Part shown: positions 25,842 to 35,277 of the stretch, in pieces
How the letters are laid out: the number at the start of each line of letters is the position of its first letter
Position numbering within the stretch: the stretch's first letter is position 1
Source of the DNA: Acidobacterium sp. S8
GTDB lineage: Bacteria > Acidobacteriota > Terriglobia > Terriglobales > Acidobacteriaceae
Assembly: GCF_009765985.1 (NCBI RefSeq)
Contig: NZ_LMUM01000037.1
Coordinates: 361,423 to 425,422, forward strand
Length of the DNA: 64,000 nt
Direction: 5' to 3'
The notes under the pieces: generated by a model
What the model was told of the DNA's origin: nothing
Seen by the model: only the letters and a program-made list of their open reading frames with translations
Database searches by the model: none
Made by a program: the position numbers and the translations under genes

Positions 25842-28631
25842 TCATTCGCTACGTAGTGCCTGCATTGGGTCGGTGCTGGCTGCCTTACGCGCTGGGATTA
25901 CCGCGGTGACCAGCGCTGCCGATCCGAGAAGCACAGCGGTACCTGCCAACAGCAATGGATTCCACGGCGTAACCCCGAAGAGCTGGCTGGTCATGAGATA
26001 TCCCGTCCCACTTGCCGCCGGAATGCCGATCCCCAGTCCGATGCTGACCTGCCAGAACGCTTCGCGCAGCACCATAGCGACCACTGAGCCGCGATCGGCG
26101 CCCAGCGCCATACGCACGCCAATCTCGCTCCTGCGTTGCTCCACGCCATATGCGGTCACGCCGTAGAGGCCAACCGCAGCCAGCACAAGGCCAACAGCGC
26201 CGAACAGCCAGGTAAGGCTGGCAATCATATTCTGCTGATCGAATGTTCCCTGAATCACTCGCGAATATGACTGAACGTCATACATCACCAAGTTTGGATC
26301 GACTTCGCTCAGCACCTTCTTCACTTGCATAAGCATGTTCGCCGGATGCTCCGGCGCCCAGATCACAATGTTGTAGAGGTTTTGCGACCAAAGCTCATCG
26401 CTCTGAAGATCCGGCTGATCGAACTGGACGGTTTGCGCCTGGGGGATGTAGTACATGGCACGGGCTGGATCTCTGAAGCCCCAGGTCACGTAATGGATGT
26501 TCTGGACGACGCCCACAATCTCATAGGTTCCCGCATTCCCCACCGAAGCGGGACCGAAGTGTCGGCCAACGGGGTTTTGGTTCTCAAAAAACTTCCTGGC
26601 AAAGGCTTGGTTGATGACGGCCACGTGCCGCGCGTTCGCATTGTCATCTTCATTGATGGCGCGGCCGGCCAGCATTCTGGCGCCAATGGTATCGAAGAAC
26701 CCGGGGGTTATGCGGGTCCAGTCGGCGGACACATCGTCCTTCGGGCCGGGCTCTGGTTTGCCCTGAACTCGAATGTCATGGCCCCATTGATTGCCGGCCA
26801 TCGGTGCATAGGTCGCGGCACTGACGTTGCGCACTCTGGGAAGAGCACTTAACCGGTCTTGAATCTGACGATAAAGCGGGACCAGTTGCTCCTGCTTATA
26901 GTTCGCCAGCATAGGCGAACCAATTGAAGCCAGGTAGCGGCCATCCGGATCGAACCCGAAGTTCTGGTGCTCCAGATTTTGTAGGCTGCCTCCCAGCATG
27001 GCGGCAGCACTTAGCAGCACCAGCGATACCGCAGCCTGCGCAATGACCAGCGCCTTCTGTGCCCAATGACGGCCACCTCCCACCTCACGGTTGGCGCCAC
27101 GCATGGCCTCCACCGGCTCGGCGTGCGAGGTCATCCACGCGGGCGCGATCCCGAAGATCACTCCGGTGAGCACAGCAACTCCCAGTGCGAACAGCAGAAC
27201 CAGTGTTGAGGGTGTGGCCTGCACGGGGATCCAGGTGCTTCGCTCCAGCATGTGGAAGGCGAGATAAAGGATCAACCTGGCCCCCGCCCAGGCCACAGCC
27301 ACACCGGCCGCTCCGCCGATCAGAGACAGCGTAACGCTTTCGAGCAGCGCATTCCTCACCAGGCGCCGGCGCGATGCGCCCAGCGCCACGCGGACTGCCG
27401 TCTGTCGTTGGTTCTTCAGCCCGCGGGCCAAGAGCAAGTTGGCGATGTTGGCGCAGGCCACCAGTAGCACACAACAGGCCGTGAACATAAGCAACAGCAG
27501 GCTCTCACTGTAATCCCTCCGCAAAATGGAGAAACCTGCGCCTCCAGGCGATAAGCGGAGCGTCTGCTTCTGCCACACAGCTTCTTCCTGCGGACTCATG
27601 TCTGCCAAGTGGCTGGCCAGCCAGCCCTGCAATTCACCCTGAAGGTGCACCTGGAGCGCTTTCGGATTCGTTCCGGGGCGCAGTCGCCCGATCAAGTCCA
27701 GCCAATCGGTCCGCGTGTTTTTAATTCGCGCCGTTTTCCCCAACATTAACGGCTCGGTCGCCAGCGGCATCCAGATATCCGGCAGGCCCCAACTCGTCAT
27801 CTTCGCCCCAACGAAACCTGCCGGGGCCACTCCGATGATCGTAAATGCACGGCCGTTGATCTGGTATGCGGATCCCACCACCGACGGATCGGAGCCGTAC
27901 TTCTCCTGCCAGGCATGGAAACTCATCACCGCGACCGGGGGCGCGCCCTCCAGGTCGTCGGCGTCGACGAACAGCCTTCCGCGCCAGGCGGAAACACCCA
28001 GAGTCTGAAAAAAGTTGCCGGAGACATACTGGCCATTCGCTTTATCCGGCGGTCCCGATGAGCCGGAGGGTCGCACTCCCAGCGGCATGTTACCCGCCTG
28101 GAGCGCTGCCAGAGCCTGGAGTCCCGGCGTGTTTGCGCGGAATAGCTTGTATGCTTCCCACGAGAAGAGACTCCAGTTGCCCGCCTCGCCGTCGCTGTCC
28201 TGGCTGTATCCTGCCCAGTCGCAGCAGTGGGGCTGATCGCCGATGCGCCAAAGCTGATCCGGTCTGTTGACCGGCAACGATTGCAACATCACCTGCTGCA
28301 CGAGCGTGAAGATCGCGGTGGTTGCGCCAATGCCCAGCGCCAGAGTCAGCACCGCCGTCAGCGTAAAGCCAGGTGATTTGCGCAACTGGCGAAGGGCGTA
28401 GCGAACATCCTGCAATAGCGACTCAAGCCCCATGGTTCCGCGTCGCTCGCGGCAGTCTTCCTTAATCTGCTCGATCCCGCCGAACTCGATTCGTGTGAGC
28501 CGACGGGCTTCGCTCTCCGGTATGCCGGAACGAACTTTGTCGGCGACCTGTGATTCGAAGTGGAAGCGCAGCTCTTTGTCCAGATCGGCCTCCAATCGTT
28601 CACGAAAGAAAAGTCTCCGTAACCAGCCCAT
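25842..28631 (-). CDS. ADOP-family permease (MacB/FtsX type, duplicated)
   Basis: 929 residues. The order is: N-terminal cytoplasmic segment typical of PadR-linked permeases (ELRFHFESQVADKVRSGIPESEARRLTRIEFGG), TM helix and MacB periplasmic core (about 90-370), three TM helices of an FtsX domain (LLLLMFTACCVLLVACANIANLLLAR.. to ~500), a second TM helix and periplasmic core, and a second FtsX triple ending in VLLGSAALVTAVIPARKAASTDPMQALRSE. This duplicated layout without an ATPase is the acidobacterial duplicated orphan permease. Such proteins probably work in mechanotransmission or export with a separate ATPase. It overlaps the PadR gene by one base (TGATG), so both are one operon. Confidence 0.9.
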   Translation of the reverse strand: MGWLRRLFFRERLEADLDKELRFHFESQVADKVRSGIPESEARRLTRIEFGGIEQIKEDCRERRGTMGLESLLQDVRYALRQLRKSPGFTLTAVLTLALGIGATTAIFTLVQQVMLQSLPVNRPDQLWRIGDQPHCCDWAGYSQDSDGEAGNWSLFSWEAYKLFRANTPGLQALAALQAGNMPLGVRPSGSSGPPDKANGQYVSGNFFQTLGVSAWRGRLFVDADDLEGAPPVAVMSFHAWQEKYGSDPSVVGSAYQINGRAFTIIGVAPAGFVGAKMTSWGLPDIWMPLATEPLMLGKTARIKNTRTDWLDLIGRLRPGTNPKALQVHLQGELQGWLASHLADMSPQEEAVWQKQTLRLSPGGAGFSILRRDYSESLLLLMFTACCVLLVACANIANLLLARGLKNQRQTAVRVALGASRRRLVRNALLESVTLSLIGGAAGVAVAWAGARLILYLAFHMLERSTWIPVQATPSTLVLLFALGVAVLTGVIFGIAPAWMTSHAEPVEAMRGANREVGGGRHWAQKALVIAQAAVSLVLLSAAAMLGGSLQNLEHQNFGFDPDGRYLASIGSPMLANYKQEQLVPLYRQIQDRLSALPRVRNVSAATYAPMAGNQWGHDIRVQGKPEPGPKDDVSADWTRITPGFFDTIGARMLAGRAINEDDNANARHVAVINQAFARKFFENQNPVGRHFGPASVGNAGTYEIVGVVQNIHYVTWGFRDPARAMYYIPQAQTVQFDQPDLQSDELWSQNLYNIVIWAPEHPANMLMQVKKVLSEVDPNLVMYDVQSYSRVIQGTFDQQNMIASLTWLFGAVGLVLAAVGLYGVTAYGVEQRRSEIGVRMALGADRGSVVAMVLREAFWQVSIGLGIGIPAASGTGYLMTSQLFGVTPWNPLLLAGTAVLLGSAALVTAVIPARKAASTDPMQALRSE

Positions 28632-28981
28632 CAGATTCCCTCCAGCGTTCCCTCGAGAATGAGGCTCACTAAGTCGGTCAGGCGCGTCCAGTTTTCGGTT
28701 TCAACCGTGAGATGAGTTCGTCCCTTGGAAGTGAGCTCGTAGAACTTGGCTTCCCGGCCAGTCTCTGAGGGCTTCCAACGGGAGCTGAGCAACTTTTTAT
28801 ATTCGAGGCGATGGAGCGCTGGATAGAGGGATCCCTGCTGGACCTGGAGTGCGTCGCGCGAGATCTGCTGGATTCTTTGCGCGATGGCATAGCCGTGAAT
28901 GGGTCCAAACGCAACAACCCTCATGATGAGAAGGTCGAGCGTGCCTTGCGGAAGATCAAACCTGTCGTCTGTCTTCTTCAT
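28631..28981 (-). CDS. PadR-family transcriptional regulator
   Basis: 116 residues. A PadR winged helix: DLPQGTLDLLIMRVVAFGPIHGYAIAQRIQQISRDALQVQQGSLYPALHRLEYKKLLSSRWKPSETGREAKFYELTSKG is the family signature (residues about 9-95). This short form binds its operator as a dimer and releases on ligand or stress. It lies ahead of the ADOP permease with a 1-base overlap, the standard acidobacterial pairing. An inverted repeat lies directly over its promoter (next entry), so it probably represses itself. Confidence 0.92.
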   Translation of the reverse strand: MKKTDDRFDLPQGTLDLLIMRVVAFGPIHGYAIAQRIQQISRDALQVQQGSLYPALHRLEYKKLLSSRWKPSETGREAKFYELTSKGRTHLTVETENWTRLTDLVSLILEGTLEGI

Positions 28982-28989
28982 GCCTATTG

Positions 28990-29024
28990 CTTCTACATAT
29001 ACATCGCCAGATGTAGAAGATCAA
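28990..29024 (-). promoter_or_regulatory. Promoter and inverted repeat of the PadR-ADOP operon
   Basis: CTTCTACAT (28990-28998) and ATGTAGAAG (29011-29019) form perfect 9-bp arms around 12 bases. Read on the minus strand, TTGATC (29024-29019), 17 bases, then TATATG (29001-28996) make a sigma-70-like promoter covered by the repeat. The start codon is only ~15 bases after the -10 box, so the message should have a very short leader. Confidence 0.6.
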
Positions 29025-29294
29025 GGTATATCCGCCGTGTCAATGCGCGGCGGGCGGCTCTCTGTAAGAGATTCGCCAGTCATTTGAAGATATTTGAATC
29101 CTCGTCCGCGAAAGGCAGAGTATGGGAAACTATCCGAGAAATTGCGCCGACCGCGTTGAGCTCCAGTGCTATAGGGCCCCAATTTCGATTTCTACCCAGC
29201 AGTGATGACGCTCTGCGAATATGAGCGGTACACCGTTGCCACTCGACGAAGAAATCGGGTTCTCACTGTTTCGATGTTTCAAGCAAGATAGAGG
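29025..29294. other. Spacer between PadR operon and glycan locus
   Basis: About 270 bases between the PadR promoter and the end of the first GH36 gene. A short plus-strand frame starts at 29221 but overlaps the end of the GH36 gene antisense and has no family, so it is not called. I see no terminator or repeat here. Confidence 0.4.
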
Positions 29295-31457
29295 TCAATT
29301 CGTTCGCAGGAAAATAACTTCCGACATGTGGGGGCGCTTCAGCGAAATTCTTATCCCTTTTGAACGCAAATCGTGGCTCTGCATTTTTAAGGCTGGCCGA
29401 GATGGGTTTTCGAAATTCACTTCATAGATCGCATCCTCTAGGAGTCCCTGGAGTGGAAGCTGTATCGTCTCTTGTGCGCTTTTGGCACGAAATGCCAGGA
29501 TGACCGTTTCCTTCCTGGAGGGGGAGATGAACTGAACTGCTTCCCATTGGGCTTCCTTTGTATTGCCGGAGGGCAGCAAATGATAGCAGTCATGCTGCAA
29601 CAGGTGGCGATAGCGTTTGTATAGTGCAACATGCCGTCGCGCAGACTCGAGCACAGTTTCCGGATAAAGAGATACTCTCTCCTTCAATTGTCCGTTGATG
29701 GTGCCAAAGCCGAATAAGCTCATCATGCGGCTTCTGAAGATGGTGTCCAACATTGCAGGATCGCTTGCGTATCGCGCGAGGTCCTCGTCTTCGGAGACGA
29801 TCCACGCGCCGTTGTCAGCACTGGGATAAAGATAACTTGCCAACCTGGCATTGTTGCGAACAAGATCTGACGGGTAACTAGCGTCGCTTAGCCAATTTGA
29901 TCTGATTGTTCGGGCTAATCCATAGTCGAGCCTGCTCCCATATCCACACTGCTCCAGCACAAGATTCGGAAAGACGCTATGCAAATGATCGAATACCTCA
30001 TACTGTCCGACGAGCGCGGCGTAGCCTCCATCACCCGCTTGATGCCCGTGATCGGCGCGATTGCACCCGGCCGGACTTGCGGGAATCCCTGAGTTATCCC
30101 ATTTGAGCCAATCGAGATCAAAATCTCGGACAATGCGAGTTAATTCTTTCTTCAGGAAATCAAGATACTCGCGACAGCCCAAACAGACCTGATGCACAGA
30201 GCTTTCCCACCCCGAAGGCTGAAGCGTCTGATCCTTTCCATCAATCTGTGCGATCCATTGTTTGGGAATCTCTGTGCCGACTATACGGCTATCCGCAACG
30301 TTCGGTCCCACCCACAGGCCGAATTTCATTCCCGCTTCGTGCACACGATGCGAGATGTTAGCGAGTCCACTGGGGTACTTTTGGCGATCATCGGCATAAT
30401 TGCCTAGGCCGCATCCCCAGTCCCCAGTACCCTTCTTCGATGAGCCCAGATACCAGGAGGCATCCATGTTGAACACGTCAATTCCAAGTTTGGCCGAAAA
30501 CGCTACTTCGCGCAGAAGGCCCTCCTCTACTCCTTCCGCATCTGTCGCCCAGAAGTCGTATACAACCCATGGCCAATTCTGGAGAGGGGCAGGGAAGACA
30601 TGCTCCTGCATATAATGCCGTGCGGTAAGAAACGCGTGATCGAGGTCACCATGAGACAGGCCAAGAAACACCCGAGGCGCGGGGAGCTTTTCACCTGAGG
30701 CAAGGTTGTAAGTCAGGTCCGTGACATCGATGCTGAGCCAGGTTCCATCGCCTTCTTTCTCAATGCGGTAACTCCAACCGCGCTCCCACTCGATGCCTAT
30801 CAGGAGAAATTCGTCTTTGCCAACAGCCTCAAGCAGCAACAGACCACCATACTCGGGGGCATTCCACGCTCCACCTGACAATTTCACGAGCCCATTGACG
30901 GGAATCGATTCAAGACCATACTGATTGCGCCGGAGAGCGTGCACCTGCAACGGTCCGAGATCGTCACGAAGCGCGAAACGGAATGGGCCAAAAGCTGTGA
31001 CACCCGGGACCGAAGTCCCCGATATATTGTGAAACTCGGTTTGGAACTCCATGATAGGAGCATGCGAAAAGGTTTGCAGAGCCACATTCGCACGAATGTT
31101 GTTGCCCTTAGAGATGAATTCAAGGCGATCGCCGTTAGATTCGTGTTTGTGTTCACCGGGTGAAGAACTCCACGTTAACGCGGGGACTGCCGCAGCTGTG
31201 AAGATCGGGTCCATTGAAGTACCCGCACGAATCCATTCAAAACCTGTTTTCGAGTTGCGTAAAGAATGAAGCTGGTGAGCGCCTCCGTTCGTGAAATGTA
31301 AGGTGAGCGAAAGCTCGTCAGAGACGAACGTTACATCATTGTCGACTGCAGCCCCGGTCGCGCTCCGCGCGCCCAGCATTGAGAGCAGAACGCTACTGCC
31401 CGCTAATTTGAGGAGATCGCGCCTGCGTATGTCGGTCGGCTTGAAAGCATCTGACAT
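29295..31457 (-). CDS. Tat-exported GH36-type alpha-galactosidase (1)
   Basis: 720 residues. A twin-arginine signal (TDIRRRDLLKLAGSSVLLSML) sends it folded to the periplasm. After a beta-supersandwich N-domain (about 45-330), the (beta/alpha)8 barrel starts at WPWVVYDFWATDAEGVEEGLLREVAFSAKLGIDVFNMDASWY. Candidate nucleophile is Asp454 (DWLKWDNSG); candidate acid/base Asp525 (SNWLSDAS), 71 residues on, after EQCGYGSRLDYGL. A C-terminal beta-sandwich closes it. The fold and motifs fit GH36, where most members cleave alpha-galactosides; alpha-N-acetylgalactosaminidase or other alpha-glycosides remain possible. It lies 176 bases downstream of the first TonB receptor on the same strand, with a stem-loop between. 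Confidence 0.82.
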   Translation of the reverse strand: MSDAFKPTDIRRRDLLKLAGSSVLLSMLGARSATGAAVDNDVTFVSDELSLTLHFTNGGAHQLHSLRNSKTGFEWIRAGTSMDPIFTAAAVPALTWSSSPGEHKHESNGDRLEFISKGNNIRANVALQTFSHAPIMEFQTEFHNISGTSVPGVTAFGPFRFALRDDLGPLQVHALRRNQYGLESIPVNGLVKLSGGAWNAPEYGGLLLLEAVGKDEFLLIGIEWERGWSYRIEKEGDGTWLSIDVTDLTYNLASGEKLPAPRVFLGLSHGDLDHAFLTARHYMQEHVFPAPLQNWPWVVYDFWATDAEGVEEGLLREVAFSAKLGIDVFNMDASWYLGSSKKGTGDWGCGLGNYADDRQKYPSGLANISHRVHEAGMKFGLWVGPNVADSRIVGTEIPKQWIAQIDGKDQTLQPSGWESSVHQVCLGCREYLDFLKKELTRIVRDFDLDWLKWDNSGIPASPAGCNRADHGHQAGDGGYAALVGQYEVFDHLHSVFPNLVLEQCGYGSRLDYGLARTIRSNWLSDASYPSDLVRNNARLASYLYPSADNGAWIVSEDEDLARYASDPAMLDTIFRSRMMSLFGFGTINGQLKERVSLYPETVLESARRHVALYKRYRHLLQHDCYHLLPSGNTKEAQWEAVQFISPSRKETVILAFRAKSAQETIQLPLQGLLEDAIYEVNFENPSRPALKMQSHDLRSKGIRISLKRPHMSEVIFLRTN

Positions 31458-31580
31458 GGTAACTCCCGGATGTGCTTATCTATTAATGGGATCTGGTAGC
31501 GAACGGAAATTTCGCATGCCCATATTCCACATGTAATTTCCATACGTACTGCGTGTCACGATTGGCTAAGCAGATATAAG

Positions 31581-31618
31581 CGATATGTGCCTCGGCTTGT
31601 ACCCCGAGGCACATATCG
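31581..31618 (-). other. 15-bp stem-loop between TonB receptor and GH36
   Basis: Perfect inverted repeat 31581-31595 with 31604-31618, 8-base loop, in the spacer of a same-strand pair. No T-run follows on either strand, so it is not a typical terminator. It could be a partial terminator or a stabilising stem-loop that separates expression of receptor and enzyme. Confidence 0.6.
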
Positions 31619-31633
31619 TTCGTTGGAAACAAG

Positions 31634-34600
31634 CTAGAAGGTCAATTGAGCCCCAATTTGCATGCGTCTTCTAAAGTCAACGATGCCTGTGATTTGTCCT
31701 GCAGTGCTGGTATCGACACTTGCATTGGGATTTGCAAGATTCGGATGGTTCAAGGCGTTGAACGCATCCCACTTGAGGTCCAGATGAACTCTTTCCGTGA
31801 AGGCAAAAGCCTTTTGCAAGGATAAATCGGCGGCAGTGAAGTGCGGACCGGCGAGGATGTTACGGCCAGAGTTACCGTAGACATACAAATCAGGAACGGT
31901 AAACGCAGTTGGGTCAAACCATTCGTGCCGGTTCTGATTGGATACCTGACCGCTGCGGATGCGATTTGGTCTTAGACCAATCGTGGAATTCAACGAAGCG
32001 TTATTAGCGAGCGTGGGCGTAAAAAATAAACCGCCCTCAAAATTGAAAATTCCGCTAAGAATCCATCCGCCAGCGATGGCTTGCGCCGGGCCCCTTAGGT
32101 CGCTGGCGAACAGCCGGCCATGCCCGAATGGAAGATCCCAAACGGCAGCAGTTACCCACGAGAAAGGCCGCACAGCGTCGGAATTCCCATAGTTGCTCGC
32201 AAAGTCAAATTGGTTCTGAGGCCCGAATGTTCCTTCATCAAGCGATTTGGCCCATGCGAAATTGCTCAGTAAATTGATGCCGCCGCCAAAACGCTTTTGT
32301 ATCGTGGCTTGTAGCGAGTTGTAGTTACTTTTAAGTTCCGGGTAGCCGGCAAGTTCGTTGCTCCGTTGAGTTTCTCCTGTTGTCCAGCCGAATTTCGCAA
32401 AATATGGCCGACGCGGATTGAATGCGCCTGGACCCGGAATGGGAGCGTTCACATCTATGTTGTCCCATAAATTGCGGCCAATATTCCCCAGGTACGCAAG
32501 GGTGAAGGCGAAATCGTGCGGAAACACTTGCTCTACCGTTACATTCCAGCCGTCGTTGTAGCTGTGAGGATAGTTCCCGGTACCGGGAAAAATTTGCGAA
32601 AAGCCATTTGGAAGTGGAATCTGGCCGTTGGATGGATAAGAAGGGAGCGGGGCAGGTAGACCCGGTCCCTGATCAAGCGTAAAAGGCAAGGCTCCATACG
32701 AATTTGTAGGACTGAACGACTGACTCTGTTTGATCGGCCAGCAACAACCCTCAGTCCCGAAAGCGGCTCCGTAGGGATTGAGAAAATAGCTGCGTCCGTA
32801 CCCTCCGCGAATGACCGTATTTCTCAATAACTGATAAGACGCACCGACGCGCGGGGAAAACTCGGTCTTTAGAGTCGTTACACCAGCATATTTACCAGCC
32901 AGGTTCGTCAATAGAACGTTGCCACTGTTGAGATCTAAATTTCCCACACTCTCGCCATCCGGCGTATAGATAGGTGTGGTGTAATCCCATCTGACTCCAA
33001 GCAATAAAGTAAAGCGTGGACCAACCTTCCAGGTGTCTTCGCCGAAGAAGGATAGCCTCCATTGTTTTTCCTGAGGCTGGATCAGCGTGATGTCTCTGCC
33101 GAAGCTGTCACTGAGGCCAAGCAGAAAGCTTGCTAGGCCCAGACCCGAATTCGACACGGCTGGGTCGCCGGTGATGTTCTGTGAGAAATCAAAAGAACCG
33201 CGCCCGCTAACGTCAGTCCGAATTCCGTAAAACTTCTTAAAGTCTCCACCGAATTTGAAGGCGTGCCGTCCGGCGGTCTTCATCCATGTGTCGTAAAACT
33301 CCAAGTTAGTTTCGTGCTCAAAGAAAGGAAGTCCTATATCTCCCATGGTGAAGGCGCTCGTCGGCCCATCGACGTTCAGCGTCGGCAGGCCGCTGGTGTA
33401 GACGGTGCCCAAGTTGATATTTGGAATGCCTACCTGAGTTGCCAGATCCTGACTTGCGTCAAGCTGTAATTCCGATATAAGGATTCGCGAAAAGGCGAAG
33501 CGGAAATCCTGTTGTAGCGATGGAGAAAAGGTGCGTTGATAGTTCACCATTGCGCTGTATACGTCGTCCGTTGAATCTCCCGAATTCGGAATTCCCCCCA
33601 GTGGTGGTCCGCCTCCTTGCGAGCCAAATACATTCTGCGTGAGAAAGTGTGCGTGGAAGTAACTGAACTTTCCAAAGACGAGAGTCTTAGGGGTAGCAAA
33701 AAGGTCGACACGCGCATCCACCTGATTTTGGTCGAAGATGCCTGGACGAGAAATTGCGTAGTTGTTGTCCGCTACCGAAGGATCGGTGGGGGAGGGTAGC
33801 AGCGCCAGAAGATTTGCTGTGGCGGGACTGATTCGATTTGCTGGAATAACATTGCCGGGAAACTGCGTACGCCCGGTTCCATCAGGGTTGCCTGTTGCTG
33901 GGTCATAGATTGGGTTGGTTGCAGCGACGGAACTGAAGTCTCCATTTCTGAACGCGGGAAGGGGTGACGTGTAGAGGCTGGACGTGGAAAGATTATTCCG
34001 CATTCCCTGATAGTCGGCGAAAAAGAAAAGCTTATCTTTCTTGATCGGACCGCCAACGCTTCCGCCAAACTGGTTCCAGACGTTGCCTGGAACGCCGTTG
34101 GGCTGGCTGAAAGAATCCGCCGCAAAGAATCCTGCAGTGCGGTAGTACTCAAAGGCTGATCCGTGAAAACTATTCGTTCCCGATTTGGTTGTTACCTGGA
34201 AGACTCCACCGCTCACGCTACCGTATTCTGCATCGTAGTTGCTGGTCGTGAGTTTCACTTCCTGCACCGAGGCATTTGTTGGCACCAGCAAAGAGTAGCC
34301 TTGAATCGCTTCCGTATTTTCGACGCCGTCCAGGATGTGAGCGTTGTTGTTAGTCTGTCCGCCATTGATGTTGACGTTAAAGTCTTCGCCTGAATTTTCA
34401 GGATGAAGATCGAGCTGACCAGAAGCCATGGACACGCCGGGAGCGAGCAACGACAAACGGGTGATGTTGTTGCCGAAAGTTGGAAGGCTTTCGATCTGTT
34501 TCTGGAGTATGGTCTGGCTGACTTCTACTGTGTCTGTTTGAAGGACAGGGGCGTGGCCGGAAACAGTGACGGTAGTGCTTGTCGAGCCGACCGGCAGGAC

Positions 34601-34930
34601 GACGTCCAACGGAACAACCGTTCCCGCCTGGATATTAATATCCTGCCTGGAGTACTGCTCAAAGCCCTCCTTCTTGATTGTGATCGAGTAAACTCCCGGA
34701 AGAACGCTAGGAAAGCGATAGAGCCCGGCCGAATTGGTAAGTGCTTGATCAGATACCCCTGTAGCTGTATTCGTAGCCTCAACGCTTGCCCCACTCACAA
34801 CTGCATTCGCAGGATCCCGCACAGAGCCGTTTATGGCTCCGGTAACCGCTGTCTGCGCCTCTAGAATGCCAATGCTGGCAATTGATAGAAATGCTAGCAA
34901 TACTGCGAAACGAAACAAGGCCGTGTTCAT
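31634..34930 (-). CDS. Oar-like TonB-dependent outer-membrane receptor (1)
   Basis: 1,098 residues. Signal peptide (FAVLLAFLSIASIGILEAQ), then a carboxypeptidase-regulatory-like domain (AVTGAINGSVRDPANAVVSGASVEATNTATG..., about 28-110), a plug (about 120-240; SLLAPGVSMASG, TNNNAHILDGV, AEYGSVSGGVFQVTTKSGTNSFHG) and a long beta-barrel ending in the aromatic residue F (MQIGAQLTF). This is the Oar/SusC-like architecture in acidobacteria, taking up large or bulky ligands with TonB energy. No SusD-like lipoprotein is near. It is preceded by operator site(s) at 35097-35128 and followed by GH36 (1), so the ligand is probably an oligosaccharide. Confidence 0.9.
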   Translation of the reverse strand: MNTALFRFAVLLAFLSIASIGILEAQTAVTGAINGSVRDPANAVVSGASVEATNTATGVSDQALTNSAGLYRFPSVLPGVYSITIKKEGFEQYSRQDINIQAGTVVPLDVVLPVGSTSTTVTVSGHAPVLQTDTVEVSQTILQKQIESLPTFGNNITRLSLLAPGVSMASGQLDLHPENSGEDFNVNINGGQTNNNAHILDGVENTEAIQGYSLLVPTNASVQEVKLTTSNYDAEYGSVSGGVFQVTTKSGTNSFHGSAFEYYRTAGFFAADSFSQPNGVPGNVWNQFGGSVGGPIKKDKLFFFADYQGMRNNLSTSSLYTSPLPAFRNGDFSSVAATNPIYDPATGNPDGTGRTQFPGNVIPANRISPATANLLALLPSPTDPSVADNNYAISRPGIFDQNQVDARVDLFATPKTLVFGKFSYFHAHFLTQNVFGSQGGGPPLGGIPNSGDSTDDVYSAMVNYQRTFSPSLQQDFRFAFSRILISELQLDASQDLATQVGIPNINLGTVYTSGLPTLNVDGPTSAFTMGDIGLPFFEHETNLEFYDTWMKTAGRHAFKFGGDFKKFYGIRTDVSGRGSFDFSQNITGDPAVSNSGLGLASFLLGLSDSFGRDITLIQPQEKQWRLSFFGEDTWKVGPRFTLLLGVRWDYTTPIYTPDGESVGNLDLNSGNVLLTNLAGKYAGVTTLKTEFSPRVGASYQLLRNTVIRGGYGRSYFLNPYGAAFGTEGCCWPIKQSQSFSPTNSYGALPFTLDQGPGLPAPLPSYPSNGQIPLPNGFSQIFPGTGNYPHSYNDGWNVTVEQVFPHDFAFTLAYLGNIGRNLWDNIDVNAPIPGPGAFNPRRPYFAKFGWTTGETQRSNELAGYPELKSNYNSLQATIQKRFGGGINLLSNFAWAKSLDEGTFGPQNQFDFASNYGNSDAVRPFSWVTAAVWDLPFGHGRLFASDLRGPAQAIAGGWILSGIFNFEGGLFFTPTLANNASLNSTIGLRPNRIRSGQVSNQNRHEWFDPTAFTVPDLYVYGNSGRNILAGPHFTAADLSLQKAFAFTERVHLDLKWDAFNALNHPNLANPNASVDTSTAGQITGIVDFRRRMQIGAQLTF

Positions 34931-35277
34931 AGTGGTCTCCTTTGGAAGCTGTTTTAGGAGTGGCCCCGTCTAGTAATGCCTCATCCGCATTGTTGCTGGA
35001 TTTGAGAATCGCAAAAGCCGTCCAGAAACTTTGAGGCAAGGCAAGATGTGGAGCGTTAGCCTAGCGTCGCGAAAGTTATCTCACTTTTCAAGCAAGTGTC
35101 AACATGAATTTAAACAACATTGTTGACAATAAAAGATACACTCACTTCTAAAGCATTAAGAATGAGTTGGATGAGGAGAGAGGCGCCGAGTTCTGGAGTT
35201 TGATTTCCCGCAAAATACGCTTTAGGTCGATGACTCGATATAGACGCGCTCTTTATTTTGCGGAGAAGCCGGAATGT
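34931..35277. promoter_or_regulatory. Control region of TonB receptor 1 with operator sites
   Basis: About 350 bases between the receptor and GntR (1). TGTCAAC is at 35097-35103; GTTGACA is at 35122-35128 with a weaker partner TTTAAAC at 35109-35115, giving the regulon spacing of 6. The arms are less regular than at the other sites. I see no clear -10 box on the minus strand. The region beyond 35130 is otherwise featureless. Confidence 0.55.
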
